A stretch of DNA of 64,000 nt from ENR-C587 sp942493235 (GTDB taxonomy: Bacteria; Bacteroidota; Ignavibacteria; Kapaibacteriales; UBA2268): positions 1,674,001 to 1,738,000 of the forward strand of contig OW818676.1 in the NCBI GenBank assembly GCA_942493235.1, in the 5' to 3' direction. Position numbers and translations under genes: made by a program. Numbering within the stretch: the first letter of the stretch is position 1; every line of letters begins with the position of its first letter. This document shows, piece by piece, positions 9,181 through 18,494 of the stretch. The notes under the pieces were generated by a model. That model saw only the letters and a program-made list of their open reading frames with translations. It was not told the DNA's origin and did no database searches.

Positions 9181-9399
9181 TCAAGCAGAAAATATTTTCA
9201 ATATGGGCAATACTGTGTACTCCACCATCTTTAACTGCCCTCTAAATATTGAATTATTGGTTTTTTCATTTTCTAATATTTCAATTAGCTCAGAAATTGA
9301 CTGATATGTAATATTTTCATAAAATTCTGATTTTTCTTCAAGACTATTATACTGTTCCAATTTGTACTTTTTCTTTTCCATCTCTTTCTCTCCCTCCAC
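9181..9399 (-). pseudogene. Truncated FRG-domain gene
   Basis: From the ATG of MEKKKYKLEQ the frame reads the typical beginning of an FRG domain (SISELIEILENEK, NNSIFRGQ), but breaks off after FRGQ, where a full domain would continue for 80 or more residues. The last codons come from a fused fragment also seen at 8598-8637. FRG proteins are common accessory and defence-island genes. The start lies inside the methylase-tail block, whose GGAGGGAGAG would serve as its SD. Confidence 0.6.
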
Positions 9400-9441
9400 T
9401 ATCTTAATTTCATCGTCAGTTAAATTATGAAGTTCGTAAAC

Positions 9442-9582
9442 TTATTTGTCTATCTTTTTATCTGTGTAGTCTATTCTTGCTTTTAATTGCTCTTTCTGCT
9501 CTGGTAAAGTATCATATCCTGCTATTGAATTAGAGCAGGATATGAGAAAAAAAGCGATTAGTAATAAGAATAAATGTTTCAT
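9442..9582 (-). pseudogene. Fragment B: lipoprotein signal fused to methylase tail
   Basis: 46-codon frame MKHLFLLLIAFFLISCSNS joined to LPEQKEQLKARIDYTDKKIDK, then stop TAA where a functional tail would read Leu-Val-Tyr. Past the stop the same frame continues VYELHNLTDDEIKIVEGE into the FRG remnant. A lipoprotein signal is thus fused to the C-terminus of a cytoplasmic restriction methylase, a recombination product rather than a normal gene, with a nonsense change TTA to TAA. Confidence 0.65.
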
Positions 9583-9595
9583 AATTAGTTAAACT

Positions 9596-10774
9596 CTATA
9601 TATATGGTTGTAAAACATTGATTCCATTTTGGTTCAATTTTTTTTGCAATAATTCGTCAAATGTACAATTTAACATACTCTTTATATCATTGAATATTTC
9701 ACCTGTTGATAAATGTGCATCATCAAATTTACAAGTATCTAAAGTCGAGCCATAAAAAGAGCAACTATCGGATGCGGTTCCAAAATCACAGTTACTCAAT
9801 TCGCAATTAATAAATTTTACGTTTACAATGTAAGAGGTTGCAAATGAACAGTGGGAAAAAAGCTTTATTTCATTAAAAGTTGCACCATCTAAATGTGATT
9901 CAATAAAACGTGTTCCTTTAAAATTACAATTTCCATATAAAATACATTCATTAAATTTGCAAAAAGAAAAATTTGTATTTTTAAAGACACAATCGCTAAA
10001 AACAGAATTTTCGAAATCAAATCCAAAATATAAAGGGTCATCAAAAGTATAGCCCTGAATAAAGCTATTTGAAAGATCAATTTTTTTTGCCCTTTTTAAA
10101 ATTTTTGTATATTTTACATTTTCAAGTTCTATTGATTTATTAAATTGGATAATCAACTGTTCTACATTTTCCCCATCTACTAACTCAAATTTTTTATTTC
10201 TTTTTTCCAAAACCTTTAAAATGGCAATACAATCTTCAGGCATAAAGTTACTTGATAAAGTCAAATGATTATTTTCTTTTATAGACCTTTTTTCGCGAAA
10301 ATATGTACTTAATAATTCAACTATTGCCCAATGATATTCTTCGTATTCATTCATAATTTTTTCAAATAGTGTAATTCCTGAAAGACGTGATATAATATTA
10401 TCATCTTTTGCTAAAAGCTCGGAAGCCTTTGAATACTGTTGTAAAATAAAATTTTTACGGTCTTTTTCATCATCTTGTCGATTTTTTTCTATTAATGCCT
10501 TTAAGTTACTTTCAGAAGTTTCATTTTGTTTATCTAATGCTTTAGTTCTTCTCCAAGTTAAGTAAATACCGATAAATGCTAATAATCCTCCACCAATACT
10601 AAGACCAACATTTCTTAATTCTTTAATTGAGTCTAACTGTTCTTTAACTGAATTTAGTTTGAAATAGCTGTAAATATAGCATTCCGGTACTTTCCATAAT
10701 ATAAACAGATAGAATAAAACAGAAATTACGATACATAATATTTTTTTGTTTTTAATAAACGATTTTAAACCCAT
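9596..10774 (-). CDS. Membrane-anchored pentapeptide-repeat protein
   Basis: 392 residues. Two hydrophobic segments (about 11-29 and 55-71) are followed by a charged coiled stretch, then the motif common to membrane pentapeptide proteins (SKASELLAKDDNIISRLSGI, later EEYHWAIVELLSTYFRE). From about residue 230 come A(D/N)LXX-like pentapeptide repeats (FKNTNFSFCKFNECI, CNFKGTRFIES), predicted to form a quadrilateral beta-helix. The ATG lies 3 nt after the stop of fragment C, so translation is probably coupled. Such proteins occur in accessory and defence contexts; no specific activity can be assigned. Confidence 0.8.
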   Translation of the reverse strand: MGLKSFIKNKKILCIVISVLFYLFILWKVPECYIYSYFKLNSVKEQLDSIKELRNVGLSIGGGLLAFIGIYLTWRRTKALDKQNETSESNLKALIEKNRQDDEKDRKNFILQQYSKASELLAKDDNIISRLSGITLFEKIMNEYEEYHWAIVELLSTYFREKRSIKENNHLTLSSNFMPEDCIAILKVLEKRNKKFELVDGENVEQLIIQFNKSIELENVKYTKILKRAKKIDLSNSFIQGYTFDDPLYFGFDFENSVFSDCVFKNTNFSFCKFNECILYGNCNFKGTRFIESHLDGATFNEIKLFSHCSFATSYIVNVKFINCELSNCDFGTASDSCSFYGSTLDTCKFDDAHLSTGEIFNDIKSMLNCTFDELLQKKLNQNGINVLQPYI

Positions 10775-10777
10775 CTC

Positions 10778-10900
10778 CTACTCTCCCTCCACTATCTTTA
10801 TTTCATCATCAGTTAAATTGTAAAGCTGATAAACTAATTTGTCTATCATATAAAAGTTAATACTTTTTTCAAATTCGGATTTTGCATTTTGTTTAGTCAT
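10778..10900 (-). pseudogene. Fragment C: chimeric ORF ending in the methylase tail
   Basis: 40-codon frame: MTKQNAKSEFEKSINFYM joined to IDKLVYQLYNLTDDEIKIVEGE, stop TAG. The second half is the last ~22 residues of type IIG methylases. Its GTGGAGGGAGAG supplies a Shine-Dalgarno for the pentapeptide gene starting at 10774. It could be a translated leader peptide or simply a scar. Confidence 0.6.
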
Positions 10901-11248
10901 AAAAGCATTTTATTTTTAATTAGCTTGATTCACTTGCAAATTTAATAAAATATTTTCATAATAAAAAATACTATCAAGTCAATTGCACAAGTGTAATATT
11001 TGCAGTTTTCGCACTCCAACTCAATACTTTAGAGGCAGAAGAAAAAATCAACCTTTTGCCGTCTGCCAATAGTATTGATACAATAATTTACATTAGGTAT
11101 GATATTTGCTTTTTAAATAAATATCGGATTACAAATCCGATTGGCTGTAATTATAGATTAAGAATTATGTTTTTTTATCATAAAAATTGAAACATAATAT
11201 TTTATTTATCGTAAATTCTATTGAGTAGGAAATAAAATAGGTGATGAA
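10901..11248. other. Intergenic region before the GIN-domain gene
   Basis: About 350 bp with no coding frame. The downstream ATG at 11249 is preceded by TAGGTGATGAA as a weak RBS. No repeat family found. Confidence 0.4.
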
Positions 11249-11956
11249 ATGAAAAGTAGAGTACAATTTTTAGGGCTGTTCGCAATAATAATCTTTCTGG
11301 GATTTAGTTGTCAATTATATTCAGCCGGCATGATTAAAAAAGAAATAAAGCAGCTAAATGGTATAAAATATCTGGTTAATAATACTTTGGCTAAAATTGT
11401 TGTTTCGATAGGTGATAAAGAAGAAGCCATTATAGAAACAGAAGATCAAAACATTAGCAAAGTAGAATTAAAGCAATCGGGCAGTAAATTAATTATAGAT
11501 ATAAATGCTAACTTTTTCTCTACCAAGCACTTTGTAATTTATCTAACATTGAAGGATTTAAGAGGTGTCAAAATCAAAAGTTCAGGCGACTTCTTATTAA
11601 CCGGTCAATTACGAACATCTGAATTTACACTATTAATTGAAGGCTCCGGCGATGCTAATATTTCCAATATTCAGTGCGATAAAGTTTCAATAGCAATATC
11701 CGGCTCGGGAGACATTGTAATCGGTGGTGAATGCAGGGAGTTTAACGCGGAGATAGCCGGCAGTGGCGATTTAAATGCTAATAAAGTGCGTTGTAAAGAA
11801 GCAAATATTAAAATTTCCGGCAGTGGCGACTGTGCCATAGACCCAATTGATGCCATTTATGCTAAAATTTCCGGCAGTGGCGATGTATTAATAAAAAACG
11901 AACCCAAAATAATTAAAACGCATATTTCCGGCAGTGGCGAAATCAGAAGATATTAA
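11249..11956 (+). CDS. Secreted GIN-domain (DUF2807) protein
   Basis: 235 residues: N-terminal hydrophobic export signal with a possible lipobox-like GFSC (Cys21), then a DUF2807 putative auto-transporter adhesin head GIN domain. Hallmarks are an early strand I-K-(Q)-L-N-G-I and serial G-S-G-D turns (SSGDF, GSGDAN, GSGDIV, GSGDLN, GSGDCA, GSGDVL, GSGEIR), one per rung of a right-handed beta-helix. The codons for the SGSGD turns are nearly identical (TCCGGCAGTGGCGA repeated), so the rungs grew by duplication. Likely periplasmic or surface; role in this family is not established. Confidence 0.85.
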   Translation: MKSRVQFLGLFAIIIFLGFSCQLYSAGMIKKEIKQLNGIKYLVNNTLAKIVVSIGDKEEAIIETEDQNISKVELKQSGSKLIIDINANFFSTKHFVIYLTLKDLRGVKIKSSGDFLLTGQLRTSEFTLLIEGSGDANISNIQCDKVSIAISGSGDIVIGGECREFNAEIAGSGDLNANKVRCKEANIKISGSGDCAIDPIDAIYAKISGSGDVLIKNEPKIIKTHISGSGEIRRY

Positions 11957-12640
11957 TAGTAATAATGCAATATTATAAATTTTCACAACCTAACTCCCCT
12001 TGGGGAGTGTTTGGGATGTGGCTTCTTGCAATTACAGTTTACAATAAGATATATCATATCTAATTCCCTAATCCCAAAAAAATGAACCACCCCGTCATCG
12101 CTTCGCGATGCCACCCCTCCAATTGGATGGGAATTTTAAGATTAGCCTCTAAAGTGTTTTATTACCGATGTTCAACAGCTAACGCTGTTGGAAGAAAAGC
12201 CGCACTACGCAGAGCATAGTGCGGAGGCGAAAGGGAATCCCACTTTCATTCTACCAATATTCAACATCTAACGATGTTGGAAGAAAGAAACTTTTTCAAA
12301 CTAAACTTCCTACTTCCTACTTCCTAATTCCTATTTCCCAATTCCCAATTCCTACTTTCAACTTTACGAACTTTATAACTTTATAACTTTCATTCTACCA
12401 ATATTCAACATCTAACGATGTTGTAAGACTAACCGCACTACGCAGAGTATAGTGCGGAGACGTGCATATTCCTTCTTCCCACTTCCTAATTCCTAATTCC
12501 CAATTCCTACTTTCAACTTTACAAACTTTATAACTTTCAACTTTCAGCCTCCAGTCCCGAACCCCGAACCCCGAGCCACAAAATATTTTTTCAAAATAAA
12601 ATTCAGGTTATTTAGTCTGTATTTTTTTTGAGAGGGGAAT
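11957..12640. repeat. Composite repeat spacer (hairpins and heptamers)
   Basis: No genes. Contains a CCACCCCGTCATCGCTTCGC unit (12090-12116, also near 47330 and 49040), three loop-TAAC hairpins (12173-12190, 12262-12279, 12406-12423), CCGCACTACGCAGAGCATAG-type hairpins (about 12200-12224 and 12430-12456; reversed near 47178), heptamer tracts TTCCTAA/TTCCCAA (12307-12356, 12470-12510) and CCCGAAC repeats (12547-12572). Confidence 0.8.
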
Positions 12641-15600
12641 ATGCAAGTTCAAAATATCGACGAAATAAAAGATAGAATAGTCAACACTTTATATCATTAT
12701 TTGAATATAGACAAAATTACTTTAAATGAAGTAAACGATTTTATGCTTTATCTTTCCGATTTAATTGGTTTTTCTGAGGTAGTTTTTATTATCAAAGAAT
12801 CAGATAATAATACTCGCTCGCTTTACTTTAATAAAATCAACTATAATTTAGATTATTTTGAGCCGGATAATAGTTTCTCTAATTTGTTTGCTGAAATCGA
12901 AAATACTGAATCTAATATTATTCCTTTGAATAAAAGTACAAAGATTAGTGAATTATTTGCTGACAACAAGGCGATTGCTTTCCAAGTAACTAATGAAACG
13001 ACTGATTGTTATCTACTTATAAAATATTCAAATTCCAATTATAAACTTATACTATCTGTAATTAATTTACTCAAACTGTCTTATAAAGCTCTAATCGGAA
13101 AATCTGTACACACTAATTATATAAGAAGTGATATTAAGCTTGCCGATACTATCATTTACAAAATTATTGATAATATTGACCAAATAGTGTTTGTATCTGA
13201 TATTGAAACTAAAGAGATTATTTATGCTAATAAATATGCAAAAATGGTGTATCAAGATGACTTTTCTAGTAAAAAATGTTTTCAAGCACTAATGCAAAAT
13301 GACTCGCCCTGTAAAGATTGCTTAAGACTTAATTATGGTGGCATAAATATAAAAAAGAATATATATCAGTCTGTACTTAATAAATATTTTGATTTAAGTC
13401 ATAATCAATTAGACTTAGGAAACAGGAAAGTAGTTATTGAAATTGCTTTTGACGTAACTGATAACAGAAATAAAGAATTAGAATTACTTGAGAAAATCCG
13501 TAGAATTGATATTCAGACTCAAGCTTTAGATATGGCAGCTATTGTAAACATTAGAAACGAAGACGGGAAAATCATATATTGCAATAATAAATTTGAAGAA
13601 ACTTTTGGCTATTCTATCGAAGAAACAGAAGAGCTTAATAATCTCTCCTTAAATGAGGAAAAGAATAACAGACTTCATATTTATAATTCATTGCGTGAAA
13701 ATGGAATGTGGAAGGGTGAGTTTTTACAAAAACGGAAAAACGGAGAAAGTTTTTGGCTTGATACTACTATAATTTCAATGGAAAACGAAGGTAAAAAAGA
13801 ATTTGTATCAATTAGCTTTGATATTACAGAGAAAGTGAAAACAGAAGAGCAAGTCAGAATACTATCCCGAGCTGTTCATTATAGTCCGGTTTCTATTGTA
13901 ATTACCGATCATCTCGGTATAATTCAATTTGTAAATCCTAAATTCTCCGAAATTACCGAATATACTTTTGATGAAGTAATTGGGAAAAACCCCAGAATAC
14001 TTAAATCCGGATACATGTCGCAGATAGACTACCGCTATCTTTGGGATACAATAAGTGCCGGAAAAACATGGATAGGATATTTCCATAATAAAAAGAAAAG
14101 CGGTGAATTATTTTGGGAAGCTGCTTCAATTTCTCCGGTCTATAATAATAATGACGAGATTACGAATTACATTGCAATTAAGGAAGATGTTACTTTTAAA
14201 AAGAAGATAGAGGAAGCTTTATCTAATTCTTTGGAATTGCTTCAGACTACATTTGAATCTATAAACGAAGGTGTAATAGCATTTAATAATACAGGTATTT
14301 ATACCAATATTAATAATACTTTTTTAGAATTATGGGATATAAGCGAAGAAGAAATATTTAACAAATCGGAATTTGAAATCTGCGAGTTTATTAGTTCTAA
14401 AATTATTAATAGTGATGAATTCAATACTAAGATATTAGAAATCAAGACAAATCAAAAAAATGATTTGTATGATAGAATAAATCTTATTAATAATAAAATT
14501 TACGAAATCACTATTAAACCTATTACAATGCAGAAAAAAAATACAGGGCGACTATGGAGCTTTAAAGATATTACCGATAAAGTCAAAAACGAAGAAAAAT
14601 TATTTTACTATACTCACAATCTTGAAATAGCAAAAATCCAGCTTGAAGAGCAGACCCATAAATTAGAATCATCAATCGTGGAATTAGAAAAAGCTAAGAC
14701 CACTGCTGAAGCTGCAACAAAAGTAAAAAGTGAATTTATTGCTAATATTAGCCATGAGATACGAACTCCTTTAAATGCAGTGCTGGGATTTGCCGAATTA
14801 TTGAAAGGTGAAAATTCTCCAAGTAAACAAGAAGATTTCCTTAATGCAATTAGTAGTAGCGGAAAAAATCTACTTAGACTGATAAATGATATTTTAGATC
14901 TTTCAAAAATCGAAGCCGGCAAATTAATTCTGAAATACGAATCAATTAATATTCGGCATGTATTCAAAGAAGTATTTGAAATGTTCTATGAAAATGCTAA
15001 CAGAAATAATACTGATTTAAGAATAAAAATCGATGATAATATTCCGCATAGTCTATTTATTGATGAAGTCAGACTTAGACAAATATTATTTAATCTGATC
15101 GGTAATGCCGTTAAGTTTACTGAAAAAGGATATATAGAATTAAGACTTAACGCAGATTATACCGATGAATCAAAAGATTTTGCCGATATTCAAATCGAAG
15201 TAGAAGATACAGGAATCGGCATTAAGCCCGAACTTCAAAAAGTGGTTTTTGATGCCTTTACTCAGCTAAGTGCTAAAAGCTCAAAAAAATACGAAGGCAC
15301 AGGTCTTGGTTTGGCAATTACTAAAAAGCTTACCGAAATGATTGGCGGGACTATCAGCTTGATAAGCATAGAGGGTAGGGGGTCCATTTTTACAGTAAAT
15401 TTAAAAGGATTGAAAGTATGCCACTCCGATAATAGTACAGGAACAAAAGCTTTTGATAACGCATGGCAGGATTTAAAGATAAAAGATTTAGTAATTTTAG
15501 CTGCAGACGATATACCGGTTAATCTGAAATTAATCAAAGGATACTTAGTAGGTACCAAAGTCCAAGTATTAGAAGCAATCAATGGAGTCGAAGCCGTAGA

Positions 15601-16177
15601 AATTGTAAAAAATAATAAAGTTGATTTGATTTTAATGGACTTGAAGATGCCCGAATTATCAGGCTATCAAGCAGCAAAACAGATTAAAGAAGATATGCTA
15701 TATTCTGATATACCAATTATTGCTCTAACAGCTATAGCGTACTCTGATTCGAATTTTGAAAATGATAATCATTATTTTGATGGATATTTATCTAAACCGT
15801 TTACTAAAAAAGAATTATTCAGAATAATAGATAAATATTTTTGTTATGATGACCTTGAAATAGATGCTCACCCAAAAAGTTCAAAATATCAGATAGACGA
15901 TTTGGAAATCGAATTGGCTAAACCGATAATCAATATATTGAGTGACGAGCTAATGATTAAATGGGAAGAAGCCAGGAAATATGCCATAATTGATAAGATT
16001 AAAGACTTTGCTTATGAATTGCAAATATTGAGTAAAAATAATCAATTAACCTATCTCTTTGATTATTCTTTAAAGCTGTATAATGAAGCAAAAGGCTTTG
16101 ATTTTGAAAATTTACCGAAAACTCTTTCTCAATATCCGAAAATTATCGATGCCTATACAATTAATGCGGAGGTCTAA
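12641..16177 (+). CDS. Multi-PAS hybrid sensor histidine kinase with receiver domain
   Basis: 1178 residues, ATG at 12641 preceded by GAGAGGGG. Order: N-terminal GAF-like region (about 1-150), PAS1 (165-280, with a C-x-x-C motif SPCKDC), PAS2 (290-400), PAS3 (405-525, canonical ITDHLGIIQFVNPKFSEITE), PAS4 (535-655), a short coiled coil, HisKA with SHEIRTPLNA (phospho-acceptor His705), HATPase_c (N box LIGNAVKFTE, G1 DTGIGI, G2 GTGLGLAI), receiver domain with LMDLKMPELSG (Asp1000) and Lys in SKPFTKKE, then a helical tail like a degenerate Hpt domain without an obvious His. No transmembrane helices, so a cytoplasmic sensor. No response regulator is adjacent. Its stop overlaps the convergent DMT gene by 4 bp. 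Confidence 0.92.
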   Translation: MQVQNIDEIKDRIVNTLYHYLNIDKITLNEVNDFMLYLSDLIGFSEVVFIIKESDNNTRSLYFNKINYNLDYFEPDNSFSNLFAEIENTESNIIPLNKSTKISELFADNKAIAFQVTNETTDCYLLIKYSNSNYKLILSVINLLKLSYKALIGKSVHTNYIRSDIKLADTIIYKIIDNIDQIVFVSDIETKEIIYANKYAKMVYQDDFSSKKCFQALMQNDSPCKDCLRLNYGGINIKKNIYQSVLNKYFDLSHNQLDLGNRKVVIEIAFDVTDNRNKELELLEKIRRIDIQTQALDMAAIVNIRNEDGKIIYCNNKFEETFGYSIEETEELNNLSLNEEKNNRLHIYNSLRENGMWKGEFLQKRKNGESFWLDTTIISMENEGKKEFVSISFDITEKVKTEEQVRILSRAVHYSPVSIVITDHLGIIQFVNPKFSEITEYTFDEVIGKNPRILKSGYMSQIDYRYLWDTISAGKTWIGYFHNKKKSGELFWEAASISPVYNNNDEITNYIAIKEDVTFKKKIEEALSNSLELLQTTFESINEGVIAFNNTGIYTNINNTFLELWDISEEEIFNKSEFEICEFISSKIINSDEFNTKILEIKTNQKNDLYDRINLINNKIYEITIKPITMQKKNTGRLWSFKDITDKVKNEEKLFYYTHNLEIAKIQLEEQTHKLESSIVELEKAKTTAEAATKVKSEFIANISHEIRTPLNAVLGFAELLKGENSPSKQEDFLNAISSSGKNLLRLINDILDLSKIEAGKLILKYESINIRHVFKEVFEMFYENANRNNTDLRIKIDDNIPHSLFIDEVRLRQILFNLIGNAVKFTEKGYIELRLNADYTDESKDFADIQIEVEDTGIGIKPELQKVVFDAFTQLSAKSSKKYEGTGLGLAITKKLTEMIGGTISLISIEGRGSIFTVNLKGLKVCHSDNSTGTKAFDNAWQDLKIKDLVILAADDIPVNLKLIKGYLVGTKVQVLEAINGVEAVEIVKNNKVDLILMDLKMPELSGYQAAKQIKEDMLYSDIPIIALTAIAYSDSNFENDNHYFDGYLSKPFTKKELFRIIDKYFCYDDLEIDAHPKSSKYQIDDLEIELAKPIINILSDELMIKWEEARKYAIIDKIKDFAYELQILSKNNQLTYLFDYSLKLYNEAKGFDFENLPKTLSQYPKIIDAYTINAEV

Positions 16178-17061
16178 AACAAAAACAGCATCGCTACACC
16201 GCTAACTCCGAGAATAGCTCCGATTATTGCCTGCGGAGTTAAGTCTTCTTTAAATATAAATTTAGACACAGGAAGTATGAATATTGGTACCATAGACATT
16301 AATGTAGAAGCTACACCGATTTTAGCATAATTAATTGCAATAAAGCTAAGTGTAATTCCAAAATACGGACCAATAACTGAACCCAAAAGTACTAATCCGA
16401 ATGCCTTTTTATCTTCTATCAGTAATCTAATCGGATTTTTCATTTTTTTGAATAAATACATAATTGGAATCAACATTACAACTGATGTCGATATGCGAAC
16501 TAATGTAGCCATTAAAAAATTTATTTCACATTCTAATAGGGCATATTTAGCAAATATTAAACCCGAAGCTTGACCGAAAGCACCGAGAAATCCGTATATT
16601 AAGCCCTTTTTGTTAATTCTGAATTCAGTGCCACTGCCTTTGCGTTTATCCAATACCACAACTGCCAGCCCCCCTAAAGTAATAAACATACCAACTATAG
16701 TTAGCGGGCTTAATGTTTCATAAAATACAATGTATGCCATTACAGCTCCCATAGCCGGATTAGTTGACATCAGTAGAGAAGATACCCTTGGACCAACTTC
16801 GGTATATGCTTTAAATAGAAATGTATCACCAATAACTAAGCCCAGAAATCCGCTAATTGTCAGCATAAGAAATTGATAGTTAGTGGGGATAACTATATCG
16901 GTAAAGAGTAGAAGAGTGATGATAATCAATATTGAAGCAAAAAACATTCTCAATAAATTCAGCATTAAAGTGCCGATTCTTTGAGCCGCAAAAGTAAACA
17001 CATAAGAAGAAAAAGTCCAAAATATTGCCGCCGCTAAAGCACTTAATTCGCCGTAATACAT
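16174..17061 (-). CDS. EamA/DMT-family permease
   Basis: 295 residues with about ten hydrophobic helices in two EamA halves (first about 5-135, second about 150-290); conserved features such as the N-terminal ALAAAIFWTFSS and the late strand of small residues (ITLSFIAINYAKIGVASTL, VPIFILPVSKFIFKEDLT). Drug/metabolite transporters of this type export amino acids, metabolites or toxic compounds; substrate not inferable. Convergent with the kinase gene. Confidence 0.9.
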   Translation of the reverse strand: MYYGELSALAAAIFWTFSSYVFTFAAQRIGTLMLNLLRMFFASILIIITLLLFTDIVIPTNYQFLMLTISGFLGLVIGDTFLFKAYTEVGPRVSSLLMSTNPAMGAVMAYIVFYETLSPLTIVGMFITLGGLAVVVLDKRKGSGTEFRINKKGLIYGFLGAFGQASGLIFAKYALLECEINFLMATLVRISTSVVMLIPIMYLFKKMKNPIRLLIEDKKAFGLVLLGSVIGPYFGITLSFIAINYAKIGVASTLMSMVPIFILPVSKFIFKEDLTPQAIIGAILGVSGVAMLFLF

Positions 17062-17277
17062 AATAGTTCCGTATCTTTCTAAAATCTAATAAATTAAGAT
17101 ATTTTTACAATCAAGAACGCAAATATAAATCAGTAAATCTATTAAAACAAAAAGAAAATTTTAAAAAAATAAAATAAATAATTTGGAAATTATTGAAATG
17201 TGTAGTAATTTTGTATTGGGTATTTTTATACCGATAAATATATAACGGTAATTTAATAACGATAAGTAAGTATCTCA

Positions 17278-17934
17278 ATGAAGACAGATCAAAAACTCGT
17301 AAAATCAAGCATACCTGAACCAACGGTACGCAGGCTCTCGCATTATAGGTTTCTGCTAGAAAATCTTAAAAAAGACGGCAGATTAATAGTATCCAGTACA
17401 TTAATAGCAAATGAATTATCACTTGATTCGATTCAGGTAAAAAAAGATATTCAATTCACTGGTATTATGGGACAGCCCAAAAAAGGGTACAAGATAACAG
17501 ATTTGCTCCAGTCGATTGACGAGATATTAAATTGGCAGAGAGAAGAAAAAGCATTTTTAGTTGGAGCCGGTTCACTGGGTTCAGCTATGTTAAATTATCA
17601 AGGATTTAAAGATTGCGGGCTAAACTTCGTAGCGGCTTTTGACACAGATGAAAGCAAAATCGGGCAAGTAATCAACGGAGTAGAAGTATTAAATATTGAC
17701 AGATTGGTAGTAGTTGCCAAGCTTATGAAAGTTAAAATCGGCGTTTTATTAGTACCTGCAGAAGCAGCACAGAAATGCACAGATTTATTAATCGAAGGAG
17801 GAGTAAAGGCAATATGGAATTTCTCTCCTCAGAGAATAAAAACTCCCGGCGGTATTATTGTAGAGAATGCTCAGTTTACGCAGTCTCTTGCTATTTTAAC
17901 TCATAAGTTAGGCAATTTAGCTAAGATTAAATAG
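17278..17934 (+). CDS. rex: Redox-sensing transcriptional repressor Rex
   Basis: 218 residues. N-terminal winged helix (VRRLSHYRFLLENL, SSTLIANELSLDSIQVKKDI, GYKITDL), then a Rossmann domain (FLVGAGSLGSAML, about residues 90-100) and the conserved AAFDTDESKIGQ segment. Rex binds NADH/NAD+ and derepresses targets when NADH rises. It heads the hydrogenase operon (44 bp before hydC), so it probably controls it. No consensus Rex operator (TTGTGAA-like palindrome) was found by eye in 17062-17277. Confidence 0.92.
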   Translation: MKTDQKLVKSSIPEPTVRRLSHYRFLLENLKKDGRLIVSSTLIANELSLDSIQVKKDIQFTGIMGQPKKGYKITDLLQSIDEILNWQREEKAFLVGAGSLGSAMLNYQGFKDCGLNFVAAFDTDESKIGQVINGVEVLNIDRLVVVAKLMKVKIGVLLVPAEAAQKCTDLLIEGGVKAIWNFSPQRIKTPGGIIVENAQFTQSLAILTHKLGNLAKIK

Positions 17935-17978
17935 ATTGTTTCAGTAATTTATATTTGTAAAGTTGAGGTCAGAATTTT

Positions 17979-18494
17979 ATGGCTAATTCAGAAATGGCAA
18001 TGATGAGAAAATTCGAGAAAGTGTGCATAATATTAGAGAATCACTCTTACGACTCATCAAAGCTCATTCCTATTTTACAGGAAGTTCAGGAAGAGTATAG
18101 ATACTTACCTGAAGAAATTTTAGCATTTTTAGCAACTTCGCTAAAAGTATCTCCTGCAAGGGTTTATGGGGTTGCTACATTTTTTACACATTTTGCTCTT
18201 GAACCAAAAGGTAAGTATATTATTAGAGTATGCGATGGCACTGCTTGCCATGTTAAAAAATCCGAAGCTATTATTAATGCGGTTAAGCAAAGATTAAAGC
18301 TGCAAGATAAAAGATTTACTACAAGCGATATGATGTTTACTTTAGAAACCGTTTCTTGCCTTGGGGCTTGCGGTTTAGCACCGGTAGTAGTGGTTAATGA
18401 TGAAGTACATTCGGCACAATCACCCGAAAAGGTTGTAAGTATAATTGATGATATTTTCAGAAAGGAGGCTACTGATGATAAAATCGCTGGCTGA
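17979..18494 (+). CDS. hydC: HydC / NuoE-like [2Fe-2S] subunit
   Basis: 171 residues, thioredoxin-like [2Fe-2S] protein of the NuoE/HoxE family. Ligands appear in CDGTACH and CLGACG, with the typical helical N-terminus (LIPILQEVQEEYRYLPEEIL, then YGVATFFTHF). In trimeric hydrogenases HydC passes electrons between the NAD(H)/FMN site and the chain in HydB. GAGGTC precedes the ATG. The 3' end overlaps hydB by 20 bp. Confidence 0.92.
   Translation: MANSEMAMMRKFEKVCIILENHSYDSSKLIPILQEVQEEYRYLPEEILAFLATSLKVSPARVYGVATFFTHFALEPKGKYIIRVCDGTACHVKKSEAIINAVKQRLKLQDKRFTTSDMMFTLETVSCLGACGLAPVVVVNDEVHSAQSPEKVVSIIDDIFRKEATDDKIAG

Noticed and set aside
12307..12510. CRISPR array
   Set aside because: Repeats are 7 bp tandem units and palindromes without unique spacers of constant length; no cas genes.
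14614..14967. 117-codon minus strand frame in the kinase
   Set aside because: Shadow of the HisKA region; no start context.
17062..17277. Rex operator before rex
   Set aside because: No TTGTGAA-like palindrome could be found by eye; regulation is inferred only from gene order.
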